DNA of 42,711 nt from Planococcus koreensis (GTDB lineage Bacteria; Bacillota; Bacilli; Bacillales_A; Planococcaceae): the NCBI RefSeq assembly GCF_004761975.1, contig NZ_RQII01000027.1, positions 1 to 42,711 on the forward strand, written 5' to 3'. Below, in pieces: positions 16,804 to 25,924 of this stretch. A model generated the notes under the pieces. It had not been told where the DNA came from. It was given only the letters and a program-made list of their open reading frames with translations, and did no database searches. Position numbers and translations under genes: made by a program. Positions within the stretch are counted from its first letter, which is position 1. Each line of letters opens with the position of its first letter.

Positions 16804-16864
16804 TGGAAGTATCATTCATTATAAAAATAAAAAAGCATATATATGGAAGTATCAATCGATTATA
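16804..16864 (+). repeat. Direct repeat TGGAAGTATCAWTC upstream of the hybrid kinase
   Basis: Two copies start at 16804 and 16844, exactly 40 bp apart, and each is followed by an AT-rich ATTATA segment. They lie 55-115 bp before the kinase start codon, so they may be operator sites or duplicated promoter pieces. Confidence 0.5.
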
Positions 16865-16920
16865 CTTAAGACAATTCCCAAAAGGGAAACAACGCAGAAA
16901 AGAATCCAGGAGGCACGTGC

Positions 16921-19785
16921 ATGCGGAATTCAGCAGAAAAAGGGATTAGGCATAAGTATTTAAGGTTAACCATTTCGTCGCTGTTAATCTGTTCGGTGGT
17001 CATCACCGGCATTTATTTTTACATCAACGCGCAGCAGCAGGAACAGGAAGCTGCCTACAACGAATTGATCGAGAAACAGGAAAAGCTGAAAGAACTTTCG
17101 CAGTCGTTGAATCAGCTGTTTTTCCGGGCGCGCGGCTTTTATGCGTTCCAAAACGAACGGGAATTGGATCTGGCCTATGTCGAACTGGAAAGCTTGAAAA
17201 ATACGATCAAGCAGATGAATGCGTTGCCGTTGACCGCGGAAGAACGAGAGCCGATCGCGGATTTAAGCGAGTTTTTGGTGGCGTATGAAAACGAAGTGCT
17301 TGCGAATTCCATTGCGGCCGTGCGGGCGGATGATTATGCGCTCTTGCGGGAGCTGTCGCAGGACGGCACCAACTCGACGGTGAATGCCTTTGTGGCGTTT
17401 GCGGCGGACAACGAGCGGGCTTCTGAAAAGGCGCTGCGGCAATTGAACCAGGATATCTTGAAGCAAGCCGAGAATTTCGCCTTCTTGCTGACGCTGCTGT
17501 TCCTCCTGTTGTTTGTCATTATCGCGATGGTCATTTTGCGGGCGTTGAACGATATCGTCAAGCCATTGGAAGGCATGCGGGAATCGATCGAGGGCTTTGT
17601 CAGCGGCGAGGATGTTTCCTATAAGCCGCTTGACCGCACGGATGAACTGGGCGTGCTGTCGATGACATTCCACAACATGATCAAGACCATCCAAGGCAAC
17701 CAGGAAGAGCTGACTACCCAAAACCAGGCCTTGCTGCTGAATAAAACCGAATTGCAGGAAAAGCAGATCAAGCTCGAAGAATCGCTGGAAGAAACCGAGA
17801 AGACTAAAGACCGGCTGATCCGCTTCAATGATTTGAATCACGTGCTGTCGTTCACTTTAGACAAACAAAAGCTCGCCAATGCGACGATCCAATATTTCAA
17901 TGATGTCTACGACATCGATACCGGAGTGCTGTGGCTGCCGAAATCGGGTGAGTTCGCCTTGACGGGTTTCACCGGAACGATGTTCCAGCAATTCCGGGAA
18001 GAGCGCATGCCGTATCTCACGGCCCGCTTAAAGGACCGTGAATCGTTCACAATGAAGCGGGAAGCGCTGCATGAAAAAGGCTTTGCCGTGGAGAAAGTCT
18101 ATGTATACGATTTATACGCCGCGGTGAAAAACGAGGAAAAAGATGACGTCGCGCTGATCGGCTTGTCGCGTGTGGGCCGGGCTTTCTCGAAAGAAGAAGA
18201 GCAGGACATCAGCGGGCTGCTGAATCAGATGCACCTCGCGATCGACCGCATCCAATTATACGATGCTGCCATCCATGAACGGACGCTGAACGAGCGCATC
18301 ATCAATAACATCAACGAAGGCATCCAGTTCATTTCGAAAAGCGGCACGATGGTGCAGCACAACGACACGATGTGCGCGATGCTGTATTGCGGAGACGTGC
18401 CGCTTGATGCGCACGTCGACCAGGAGGTGTGGATCCAGTCGATGTCCGAACAGACGACGACGCCGGAAGCGATGCTTGCATTCTTGCGCAAATGCATCGA
18501 AGCGACAGATTCCGCGTCGAACACTTTCCAATACACCATCAAAGAACCGTACGAGCGTGTAATCGACGTCTACAGTACGTCTGTTATCGTCGACAAAGAA
18601 AAGACAGGAACCATTTTTGTGCACCGGGACGTGACGCGTGAGCACGAAGTGGACAAGATGAAGTCTGAGCTTGTCAGCACCGTCAGCCATGAACTCCGCA
18701 CGCCGCTGTCGAGTGTGCTCGGATTTACCGAGCTGCTGCTGAACAAGCAGCTGAAACCTGAAAAACAGGAGCGCTATTTAAAAACGATCTACAAAGAAGC
18801 GAAGCGCTTGACCAATTTGATCAACGACTTTTTGGACCTGCAGCGCATGGAATCCGGCAATCAGGTCTACCGCATGGGCAAATTGTCGATGAGCGAGATG
18901 ATCATCGAGACGGCCGAGAAATTCCGCACCCAGAACATGCATCCGATCGTTTTCATCGACGATGCTTCGGATGTCATGATCGAAGGCGACCGGGAGCGCC
19001 TCGCACAGGTATTGATGAATTTGATCGGCAACGCCATCAAGTTTTCGCCGCAGGGCGGCAATGTGACGATTTCGCTGAAAAATGATTTCAAGAACTTGCA
19101 CGTCACGATTCAAGACCAGGGAATCGGCATTCCAGCAGAAGACATTCCGAAATTGTTCTCGAAATTCCAGCGCATCGACAATAGTTCGCGCCGCAAAATC
19201 GGCGGCACCGGCCTCGGCCTTGCAATTTGCCAGGAAATCATCCTGAAGCACGACGGCCATATCTGGATCGATTCGCAGGAAGGGCTCGGCACGGCCATCC
19301 ATTTCGAGCTGCCGCTGCTCGCTGAAACTGTCGAATACACCGCTCACGAAGGCGCCGAAGAAAACCCGCCGGTGATGATCGTGGAAGATGATATGAGCCT
19401 GGCCTTGCTGCTGTCGGAAGAACTGAAGCTGAACGGCTTCAAAGTGATTTACCACACCAGCCCGGAAGAAGCGTTCAAAGAAGCGAAACGCACGCCGCTT
19501 GTGGGTGCTGTGATCGACATCATGCTCGGCGAGGAATTGAGCGGCTGGGACCTGGTTGACATGATGAAAAAGGATGACGCTACGAAAGGGATTCCAATCG
19601 TCATTTCCTCGGCGCTGGACCCGATTGCCGACGTCCGCAAAATCACGCAAATCAGCCATTATTTGACGAAACCTTATGCTCCGGTCGATTTATCGAAAGT
19701 GATGAAGCTTCTGCTGGACGGCCAGCACCAAAACGGCGTTATTTTTTACCCGGAAAAAGAAACCGTGCCAGGTGGAAATGATTGA
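16921..19785 (+). CDS. Hybrid sensor histidine kinase/response regulator
   Basis: The 954-residue membrane kinase has two membrane segments (about 15-35 and 187-207) flanking an extracellular helical sensor region. A HAMP domain with coiled coil (to ~300), a GAF-like region (~305-455) and a PAS-like region (~470-580) follow. Then come HisKA with VSHELRTP (phosphorylated His590), an HATPase domain with the N box and GIGI/GTGLGLA boxes, and a C-terminal receiver with phospho-accepting Asp866 in VIDIMLG. AGGAGG lies 7 nt before ATG 16921. It converges on the diguanylate cyclase/glycosyltransferase operon, whose proteins include an HPt and receivers, so it is a plausible phosphorelay input to that operon. 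Confidence 0.92.
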   Translation: MRNSAEKGIRHKYLRLTISSLLICSVVITGIYFYINAQQQEQEAAYNELIEKQEKLKELSQSLNQLFFRARGFYAFQNERELDLAYVELESLKNTIKQMNALPLTAEEREPIADLSEFLVAYENEVLANSIAAVRADDYALLRELSQDGTNSTVNAFVAFAADNERASEKALRQLNQDILKQAENFAFLLTLLFLLLFVIIAMVILRALNDIVKPLEGMRESIEGFVSGEDVSYKPLDRTDELGVLSMTFHNMIKTIQGNQEELTTQNQALLLNKTELQEKQIKLEESLEETEKTKDRLIRFNDLNHVLSFTLDKQKLANATIQYFNDVYDIDTGVLWLPKSGEFALTGFTGTMFQQFREERMPYLTARLKDRESFTMKREALHEKGFAVEKVYVYDLYAAVKNEEKDDVALIGLSRVGRAFSKEEEQDISGLLNQMHLAIDRIQLYDAAIHERTLNERIINNINEGIQFISKSGTMVQHNDTMCAMLYCGDVPLDAHVDQEVWIQSMSEQTTTPEAMLAFLRKCIEATDSASNTFQYTIKEPYERVIDVYSTSVIVDKEKTGTIFVHRDVTREHEVDKMKSELVSTVSHELRTPLSSVLGFTELLLNKQLKPEKQERYLKTIYKEAKRLTNLINDFLDLQRMESGNQVYRMGKLSMSEMIIETAEKFRTQNMHPIVFIDDASDVMIEGDRERLAQVLMNLIGNAIKFSPQGGNVTISLKNDFKNLHVTIQDQGIGIPAEDIPKLFSKFQRIDNSSRRKIGGTGLGLAICQEIILKHDGHIWIDSQEGLGTAIHFELPLLAETVEYTAHEGAEENPPVMIVEDDMSLALLLSEELKLNGFKVIYHTSPEEAFKEAKRTPLVGAVIDIMLGEELSGWDLVDMMKKDDATKGIPIVISSALDPIADVRKITQISHYLTKPYAPVDLSKVMKLLLDGQHQNGVIFYPEKETVPGGND

Positions 19786-19813
19786 ATACAACCGAATTTT
19801 AACGCCACGACAA

Positions 19814-19855
19814 CAAAAAAACGAACAGGCCCATAATGGGCTTGTTCGTTTTTTT
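19814..19855. terminator. Bidirectional terminator between kinase and response regulator
   Basis: ACGAACAGGCCC pairs with GGGCTTGTTCGT around ATAAT, flanked by seven A and seven T, so it can end both converging transcripts. The minus-strand stop codon touches its edge. Confidence 0.9.
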
Positions 19856-20211
19856 CAGGAAGCGAGTATTTTCTCTACAAGTGTCAGCAATTCCATCGGG
19901 CTGAACGGCTTGGACATGAAATAATCCGCCCCTTTTAGGATGGCTTGTTCGCGGTCTGCGTCTTGCGCTTTGGCCGTCAGCATCAGCACACGGGTGTTGT
20001 TCTGGTCTTTCCGGACTTCTTCAAGCACTTCGATGCCGGTCAGATGAGGCATCATATAATCGAGGACAATGAGGTCGTAATCGTTTTCCCTGATTTTTTG
20101 CAGCGCTTCTTTGCCGTCTTCGGCTTCTTCGATTTTGAAATCGTCTTCGAGTGTATCGGTGATAAGGATGCGCAAGATGTCTTCGTCATCTGCCACTAAT
20201 ATTTTTTTCAT
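19855..20211 (-). CDS. Single-domain response regulator
   Basis: The 118-residue protein is a lone receiver domain: acidic pocket ADDED near residues 7-11, phospho-acceptor Asp51 in VLDYMMP, Thr in MLTAKAQ and Lys in SKPF. There is no output domain, so it must act by protein contact, like CheY or Spo0F. AGGAGG lies 7 nt before ATG 20211. It is the last gene of the cyclase/HEAT/glycosyltransferase operon, 17 bp after the glycosyltransferase. It could receive phosphate from the convergent hybrid kinase through the HPt domain of the cyclase. Confidence 0.9.
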   Translation of the reverse strand: MKKILVADDEDILRILITDTLEDDFKIEEAEDGKEALQKIRENDYDLIVLDYMMPHLTGIEVLEEVRKDQNNTRVLMLTAKAQDADREQAILKGADYFMSKPFSPMELLTLVEKILAS

Positions 20212-20228
20212 AGCTGTACCTCCTTAAA

Positions 20229-21626
20229 CTAAGATGAAATGCCTTTGCGTTTCATGTCGCCCCAATGGGCTTTTTTCTGGAACGCCGCGAAAATGCCTTG
20301 GACGCGCCACAGCACCATCAGCGGGCGGTACCAAAAAGCCTCCGTCAGCGCCCAGAAATACAGGCGCGCGAGATGGGACGCTTTCGGGTATTTGTGGAGC
20401 GTCAATTCTTCCAGCAGCACGGCCAATGCTGAAATGAGCGAGCCGTAGAAGATGGTCACCAAGAACAGCACGCCGGCCGTATTCGGGTCGACGAGCGAGA
20501 AGAAAAAGCCGCCGAAGATGATGAAATAACCGGTAAACTCGAATACGGCACCGAGAAGTTCGACAAACAGGAAATAGGGCATCGACACCAAACCGATAGC
20601 TCCGTATTTCGGGTTCAGCATCATTTTTTTATGGGACCAAAGCGTTTCGAATAATCCGCGCTGCCAGCGGATCCGCTGCGACCGGAGAACTTCGAGCGAT
20701 TCGGGGGCTTCGGTCCAGCACACAGGGTCGGGGATGTATTCAATGCGCTGCTTGGACTTTTCTTCGCGCAGCAGGCGGTGCAGGCGCACCACCAATTCCA
20801 TGTCTTCGCCCACGGTGTTTTTATTGTAGCCGCCGGCTTGTATCACGCGTTCTTTGTTGAAAACGCCGAAAGCGCCGGACACGATGAGCAAAATGTTCAA
20901 ATGGCTCAAGGCGAGGCGGCCAATCAAAAAGGCGCGGAAATACTCGACGATCTGCATTAGCACAACGGGATTCTTTGGCAAGTCGATGATTTCGACTTTG
21001 CTGCGCGAAATGGTGGAGCCATTGGCAATGCGGACAGAGCCGCCGGTGACGATGATCTGGCCATCCGACTCGATGATCGGTTTCATCGTTTTCAACAAGC
21101 CGTCATTTTCCAGGATCGAATCGCCGTCGATGGCGCAGAAATAAGGGTAAGAAGACAAGTTGACGCCTGCGTTGAGTGCGTCCGCTTTTCCGCCATTGGC
21201 TTTTTTGATCAAACGGATATACGGGAAGACCGTCGATTGGTAAATGGCCGTGATTTCGGCTGTTTCAATGTGGGTGCGGACAGCGAAAGGGATCTGTTTC
21301 ATGTTGAACGCTTCGATCATGCGCTCGGATGTCTGGTCTTTCGAACCGTCGTCGATGACGATAACTTCTTTTTCAGGGTATTCCAGTGCCAGCAGCGAGC
21401 GGACGGTGCTGACCACGCCGACTTCTTCGTTATAGGCAGGAACCAGGATCGATACGGGATACGTGTTTTGGTTGCCCAGGAAATCTTCGGTCGATTCTCT
21501 GCGATCGAGTTTGTCTTCTCTTTTCACTTTTCGGAATGCCAGCAAAAAAAGAAGCAGGTAGCTCAAGCTTGAAAACAGCATATACGCAATGATGACATAC
21601 GCTGCAATTTGGAAAAAGGCATGCAT
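20229..21626 (-). CDS. Processive family 2 glycosyltransferase, membrane-bound
   Basis: The 465-residue protein has an N-terminal membrane segment (about 8-31), a cytoplasmic GT2 domain and about four C-terminal membrane segments. Catalytic motifs are DDGS (92-95), DGDS (167-170), GED (273-275) and QRIRW (317-321), the D,D,D,QxxRW set of polymerising enzymes such as poly-N-acetylglucosamine or cellulose synthases. It would polymerise and extrude a beta-linked polysaccharide. No PilZ domain is present in the protein. The start overlaps the stop of the HEAT gene (TAATG). Placement in one operon with a diguanylate cyclase suggests biofilm polysaccharide under c-di-GMP control. Confidence 0.9.
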   Translation of the reverse strand: MHAFFQIAAYVIIAYMLFSSLSYLLLFLLAFRKVKREDKLDRRESTEDFLGNQNTYPVSILVPAYNEEVGVVSTVRSLLALEYPEKEVIVIDDGSKDQTSERMIEAFNMKQIPFAVRTHIETAEITAIYQSTVFPYIRLIKKANGGKADALNAGVNLSSYPYFCAIDGDSILENDGLLKTMKPIIESDGQIIVTGGSVRIANGSTISRSKVEIIDLPKNPVVLMQIVEYFRAFLIGRLALSHLNILLIVSGAFGVFNKERVIQAGGYNKNTVGEDMELVVRLHRLLREEKSKQRIEYIPDPVCWTEAPESLEVLRSQRIRWQRGLFETLWSHKKMMLNPKYGAIGLVSMPYFLFVELLGAVFEFTGYFIIFGGFFFSLVDPNTAGVLFLVTIFYGSLISALAVLLEELTLHKYPKASHLARLYFWALTEAFWYRPLMVLWRVQGIFAAFQKKAHWGDMKRKGISS

Positions 21627-22678
21627 TAGTTTTCACTTCCTAAAAGGGACGATTTCCACTGGCTTGCCATGTCCCGGGCAAAGCGGTCCGGATGGGTGGC
21701 GGCTAAATGGGCAATAAGGATATCTCCATCCGCAAATTGCACCAGCGCTTCGGCAGCGGAATAGCGGACCCACCAAACCGAATCGCCCAGCAGCTCGCTG
21801 AGTGTTTCTTTAAAGCGGGACAATTGCAGCCTGCCGGCAATGCGGGAAGCGAACATCCGCTCCTGCCAGGAAAGCGACTGGAAAAATGGCAGCAATAAGC
21901 TCGGGTCGGTGATGAATTGCAAATGGAAAATGGCTTTTAATGCCTGGATGCGCATCTCGCTGTCTTTGTTTTGCATCTCGCTTTCGATGCGTGGAAGAAA
22001 CGCGATCAATCCGGCCATGCCGATATAAGAAATGGCCGCGTGCTTCAATGTCTTGTTGTTTGTTTCATTCCGCAAAGCGGCGCTCAGCTCTTGTGACCGC
22101 GTGTGCTCTTCCAGGCGCTTGAAGATATCCAGGTAAAGGCGCACCGGCGCATCGGGATATTGCGCCAGCACGGACAGCGTTTCGGGCTCATTCAAAGAAG
22201 CCAAGGTTCGAAGCAGCTGCTGCGTTTCCTGGTCCAAGAGAGTGGTTTTTCGGAGTTTTTCTTTCAGCATCGGCGCCAGCGACTGCATATGGAAATCTTC
22301 GATAAAGTACAGGGTGTTCATCCGGATCGCCCAGTTCCTCCGCGTCAGCTGTTTGGCGTAGCGCTCTGTCAAAAAATCTTCCGACAATTGGGCGACAAGC
22401 GGGGAAGTGGTGCTGCCTTTCGCCACTGACACATAGCCATTCAGCAAGCGCTGAAGAACGACTGTCTGGTGGGGAGTGCTGCGGATTTCCTGCAGGAACC
22501 GGTCATCGGCAGGGTCCATCATATAAGAGCTGAAGGACTCGGTTAAGTCTTCATATTGTTCGTTGATCGTCCGTTCTTTTTCCGACAGCCTGTGTTTGCG
22601 CAGCGCCAGCATGAGCAACAGGACAAGCTGGCTGAGGAATAGGAAGACATTCAGGAGCCAAAAAGAATAAATGGTCAA
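21626..22678 (-). CDS. HEAT-repeat membrane-anchored protein
   Basis: The 350-residue protein has one N-terminal membrane segment (about 5-27) and a long alpha-helical region with recurrent HEAT-like pairs, for example LKHAAISYIGMAGLIAFLP, MRIQALKAIFHLQFI and VWWVRYSAAEALVQF. Such scaffolds bind other proteins. The start is a TTG at 22678 that overlaps the cyclase stop (TTGA), with GAGGA 7 nt upstream. It also overlaps the glycosyltransferase start, so three proteins are translationally coupled and probably form a membrane complex. The role as synthase scaffold is inference. Confidence 0.8.
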   Translation of the reverse strand: MTIYSFWLLNVFLFLSQLVLLLMLALRKHRLSEKERTINEQYEDLTESFSSYMMDPADDRFLQEIRSTPHQTVVLQRLLNGYVSVAKGSTTSPLVAQLSEDFLTERYAKQLTRRNWAIRMNTLYFIEDFHMQSLAPMLKEKLRKTTLLDQETQQLLRTLASLNEPETLSVLAQYPDAPVRLYLDIFKRLEEHTRSQELSAALRNETNNKTLKHAAISYIGMAGLIAFLPRIESEMQNKDSEMRIQALKAIFHLQFITDPSLLLPFFQSLSWQERMFASRIAGRLQLSRFKETLSELLGDSVWWVRYSAAEALVQFADGDILIAHLAATHPDRFARDMASQWKSSLLGSEN

Positions 22679-24279
22679 TTGAACATCCTCATGGTAAGCC
22701 GCTGAACGCGTGCCACGATTTCCTGTGCATAAAATGGTTTGAGGATGTAATCGTCTGCGCCGCTCTTTAACGCCAAGACGATGTCGGATTCGTTGTTGCG
22801 GGAAGTCAGCATGGAAATGACGATGTTTTCGTGCGGGTACTGGCTGCGCACTTGGTTCAACACTTCCAGGCCATCCATTTTCGGCATGACGCCGTCGAGC
22901 AAGATCATGTAATTCTCGTCCGGTTTGTACCAGTCGGATTCAACGAAACTGGCACCGTCCGTATATTCCTCGATATAAATGTCAAAGTCATCGGGTTTCC
23001 AGCCTGAAAATTGCCTCGACACCAATTTGCGCACGAGTGAATCGTCGTCGACAATGATGATGTTGAGGTGGCGCCGCAGGTCATCGTTTGACAGTTCGTA
23101 GACAATCGTCTGGTTTCGCCCATTCTTTTTCGCTTGGTACAACGCCTGGTCTGCCATGCTCACCAACGTGTCCTGTTTCAGGCGGTATTCGCTGATGCCG
23201 GCGGAAAAGTTCACTTGGAACGGCTCGGAGGCAAGGGACGAAAAATCGCTTTCAGCAAAAGCGGAGCGGATGCGGTCGACTAAAATGGCGGCAGCCTGTG
23301 CTTTTGTGTCCGGCAGGATCAAGGCAAATTCTTCTCCGCCGTAGCGGAAGAAATAATCCGATTCCCGTTTCATGTCCAAGACGAGCTGGCTGAATGCCTG
23401 CAGCACTTTATCCCCGACCGGGTGTCCGTAGGTATCGTTGACTTTCTTGAAATGGTCGAGGTCCATCAAGACGAGGGTGAAGGCGCTCCGGGTCCGTTCC
23501 GCCAAAGTCGTCATGTGCGCCAGGACGTTATTGAAATACTTCCGGTTGCCGGCGCCTGTCAGTTCATCGAAAAGCGTCCCTTTTGAAATCGCTTCTTGGT
23601 TTTGCAGACGGTTCATGACGTAAGCGGTAAAAAAGGGCATCGTCAAAGGTTTGGCAAGAAAATCGGTTGCGCCGATTTCCATTGTGCGGATCTGGTTTTC
23701 GATGCGGCCATCGACACTGGTTACAGCAATCGGCAGGTAGCGGCTTTTCGCGGCTTCGGAAATCCGGGCAGCGAGCTCAAATCCATCCACATCGGGCAAT
23801 TGCAGATCGACAAGGACCATCTGCGGCTGCAGGGTATAGAAAAACTCCATGCCTTTTTTGCCGGTAAGCGCAATAACGGCCGGAATGCCTTTTTCTTCGA
23901 GGGATTCTTTGATGGAAGAAGCAAACTCGGCGTCCGCGTCAATGATCAAGACGAATGACTCTTTCACCGGGGCATCTTTTGTGGCGTCCACGGCTGCTGG
24001 CGAATCGGGCACGTCTGTTGTGAAAAAGGCCGTCAAAGCGGCCATGAGGGCATTTACTGAATCGATTGGCAGCAGTGCGGTGCTGTCTTCTGCGAAAAAC
24101 GCCATTTGTGCGCCGCAAAACTCGGACAGCTCTATCAGGCCGATGGTGCCTGCCGTGCCTTTCATCGTATGTAAAAACCGGTAAATTTCCCGTTCGGGTA
24201 TGTGCGGCTGGGCCGTCCATTTGGAGAAATCCTGCTCCATCCGGTTGGCAAGCATTGCTTTATAATTTATTGGGGGCAT
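22675..24279 (-). CDS. HPt-REC-GGDEF-REC diguanylate cyclase
   Basis: The 534-residue cytoplasmic protein starts with an HPt domain (His37 in LHTMKGTAG). A receiver (Asp158 in VDLQLP), a GGDEF domain with active GGEEF at 314-318 and a second receiver (Asp462 in LLDGVMP) follow. An RxxD inhibitory site (RESD, 305-308) sits exactly five residues before GGEEF, so product inhibition is expected. It should make c-di-GMP from two GTP, with output tuned by phosphorelay. It is the first gene of the operon, with a TATAAT-like -10 near 24318-24323 but no clear -35. The downstream polysaccharide synthase is the likely target pathway. Confidence 0.92.
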   Translation of the reverse strand: MPPINYKAMLANRMEQDFSKWTAQPHIPEREIYRFLHTMKGTAGTIGLIELSEFCGAQMAFFAEDSTALLPIDSVNALMAALTAFFTTDVPDSPAAVDATKDAPVKESFVLIIDADAEFASSIKESLEEKGIPAVIALTGKKGMEFFYTLQPQMVLVDLQLPDVDGFELAARISEAAKSRYLPIAVTSVDGRIENQIRTMEIGATDFLAKPLTMPFFTAYVMNRLQNQEAISKGTLFDELTGAGNRKYFNNVLAHMTTLAERTRSAFTLVLMDLDHFKKVNDTYGHPVGDKVLQAFSQLVLDMKRESDYFFRYGGEEFALILPDTKAQAAAILVDRIRSAFAESDFSSLASEPFQVNFSAGISEYRLKQDTLVSMADQALYQAKKNGRNQTIVYELSNDDLRRHLNIIIVDDDSLVRKLVSRQFSGWKPDDFDIYIEEYTDGASFVESDWYKPDENYMILLDGVMPKMDGLEVLNQVRSQYPHENIVISMLTSRNNESDIVLALKSGADDYILKPFYAQEIVARVQRLTMRMFN

Positions 24280-24485
24280 CCCAATTCACCTACTTAAAAA
24301 AGATTTAACTGTCTGTTATTATACTCTATTGATCTATGGAATATAATAAATTTCAACCATAATATGTAAAGTTGTGTATAAATAGAAAATTTTTTATTTC
24401 ATAAATCTTAGGGGAGGCTGGCTTATGATTGTTTTCGTGTTGACATTCTTTACGTCTTTGAGGCAGAGCAAATGCCGGATAGCCG

Positions 24486-24524
24486 AAAAAAAAGACCTGT
24501 TGATGGCATGCATCAACAGGTCTT
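24486..24524 (-). terminator. Terminator of the secreted TIM-barrel-like gene
   Basis: On the minus strand a perfect 14-bp stem, AAGACCTGTTGATG with its complement, has a short loop and runs into eight T. It sits just after the stop at 24531 and separates that gene from the cyclase operon. Confidence 0.9.
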
Positions 24525-24530
24525 ATGTGT

Positions 24531-25412
24531 TTACGGCTGCAGCGCCAGCCAGCTGCCGACGTGGTGAATGGCATTTCCTTTGTACGCCGGATTTCCTGCG
24601 TAATGGGCAGCGACTTTGGCCAATTCCTGCTCCATGAAGGCTTCGCCTTCTTCGGCAAAGGTGATGATGCTGCCTTCGTCGGTGGTGCCGGTTTCTACGC
24701 CGACGACAATACTTTTGCCGAGGCGCTGGGCCATGGCGATTTCGTTTTTGACGATGTCGATAATCATCGGCGCGGAATCGCGGTACGCCATAATCGTAAC
24801 GCCGTTCGTGTTGGCGATGATCCATTCAGCGAGCAGGCCGCTGCCGAATGTGTTTTTGTATTTAATCTCATCAAACCAAAAAGGCATATCGGCTTCTAGC
24901 GGAAGCGCAAGTTTAGCGGTACTGGTTCGAGCTCTTTGGACAAGCGTTTGATACGCTTTGACCGTGGCTGCCCGGTTGGTGTTCCAGCCGCTGTATAAAT
25001 ACGGTTCGACGTCCAAATGGACACCCGCAAAGCGTGCGTTTACAGCTGCCTGCGTTTGGTAATCAGCCAGCCACGCCATGAGGCGGTCTTGGTTTACATA
25101 GCCCTTCGGCGCGACCCATGAAGGGGCTCCATCGAGCGCATAAACGTCGATTCCCAGCGCTTTCGCTTTGCCGATGAAACTGCCGTAGGCGGCTTTTGGC
25201 ACGTCCCGGTCGATTTGGACATAGACTTTGTTCAGTTGTTTGCTTTCCAGAAAAGCCAATGTGCCGGCTTCGTCGCTGACAAACATCCAAGGATTCCAAA
25301 GCCACGTTGCACGTGCTTGCTGGGGAACTTCACTTGCTTCGGCCTGGTTCGGGCTCGTAAAGGCCATCAATGAAACGACTGCCATGACAATCACCATCAC
25401 TTTTTTCAACAT
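24531..25412 (-). CDS. Secreted protein, probable TIM-barrel glycosidase-like
   Basis: The 293-residue protein has a signal peptide (basic MLKK, hydrophobic core, likely cleavage after QAEA near residue 26). The mature part, with alternating strands such as KVYVQIDRD, IDVYALDG, FAGVHLDVEPYLYSGW and GVTIMAYRD, looks like a beta/alpha barrel with an acidic DVEPY motif typical of glycoside-hydrolase-like folds. I cannot name the family. The frame runs from 25505, but GGAGG lies 9 nt before ATG 25412. It is next to the polysaccharide operon yet has its own promoter and terminator; trimming of exopolymer is possible but unproven. Confidence 0.7.
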   Translation of the reverse strand: MLKKVMVIVMAVVSLMAFTSPNQAEASEVPQQARATWLWNPWMFVSDEAGTLAFLESKQLNKVYVQIDRDVPKAAYGSFIGKAKALGIDVYALDGAPSWVAPKGYVNQDRLMAWLADYQTQAAVNARFAGVHLDVEPYLYSGWNTNRAATVKAYQTLVQRARTSTAKLALPLEADMPFWFDEIKYKNTFGSGLLAEWIIANTNGVTIMAYRDSAPMIIDIVKNEIAMAQRLGKSIVVGVETGTTDEGSIITFAEEGEAFMEQELAKVAAHYAGNPAYKGNAIHHVGSWLALQP

Positions 25413-25560
25413 ATTTAATTTCCTCCATTCTGTCAGCCGAGGCCCACAGAATGGAAGCCTGGCAGCTTGACGACCGTGCACCGAGTGATCGGTGTGTAGG
25501 CTCATAGCTTTGCGTCCTTCCCTTTCGGATAAGTTTGCCTTTTTCAGATTATTTTTGTTT

Positions 25561-25590
25561 ATTGTACGCCTGCAAATGACTTTAGTCCAA
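25561..25590 (-). promoter_or_regulatory. Promoter of the secreted protein gene
   Basis: Minus-strand -35 TTGGAC (25585-25590) and -10 TACAAT (25561-25566) are 18 bp apart, about 150 bp before the start codon. Confidence 0.5.
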
Positions 25591-25924
25591 TGAAAATAGA
25601 ACTAGTGTGGAAGTTTTATTTTTTACCGCTTTTTCCTGTTCCCAAACTGAGGCAAAAGCGTTTCGCCGGTGTGCTTTTTTGCCCGAAAGAAAGCTTTGTT
25701 TGCAGCAAATGTCTCTTCGCTTGCAGCAGCAGATCAGTTCTTTTTTGTGCCCAAAGCGGCGTATAAATCTTGAATCCTTTATTGTGCCCCGTCATTTGCA
25801 GGAAAATGCCCCTGGAAGTTGGCGAAAACCCGGTCAAACGGTTATTATGAAAGCAACTGCTATGAATTGCAGGGCTGGAGAAGCAGCTTGTGAATACCAA
25901 TTTTGTGCGGAGGGGGATTCGACA

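Noticed and set aside
18778..19659. 293-codon frame antisense to the hybrid kinase
   Set aside because: It is a shadow of the well-supported kinase gene with no ribosome site or recognisable family.
25607..25924. In-frame N-terminal extension of the PRPP synthetase paralogue
   Set aside because: It begins at a GTG without a ribosome site, has a Cys/Arg/Gln-rich composition unlike the family, and GGAGG followed by TTG 25925 gives the standard N terminus.
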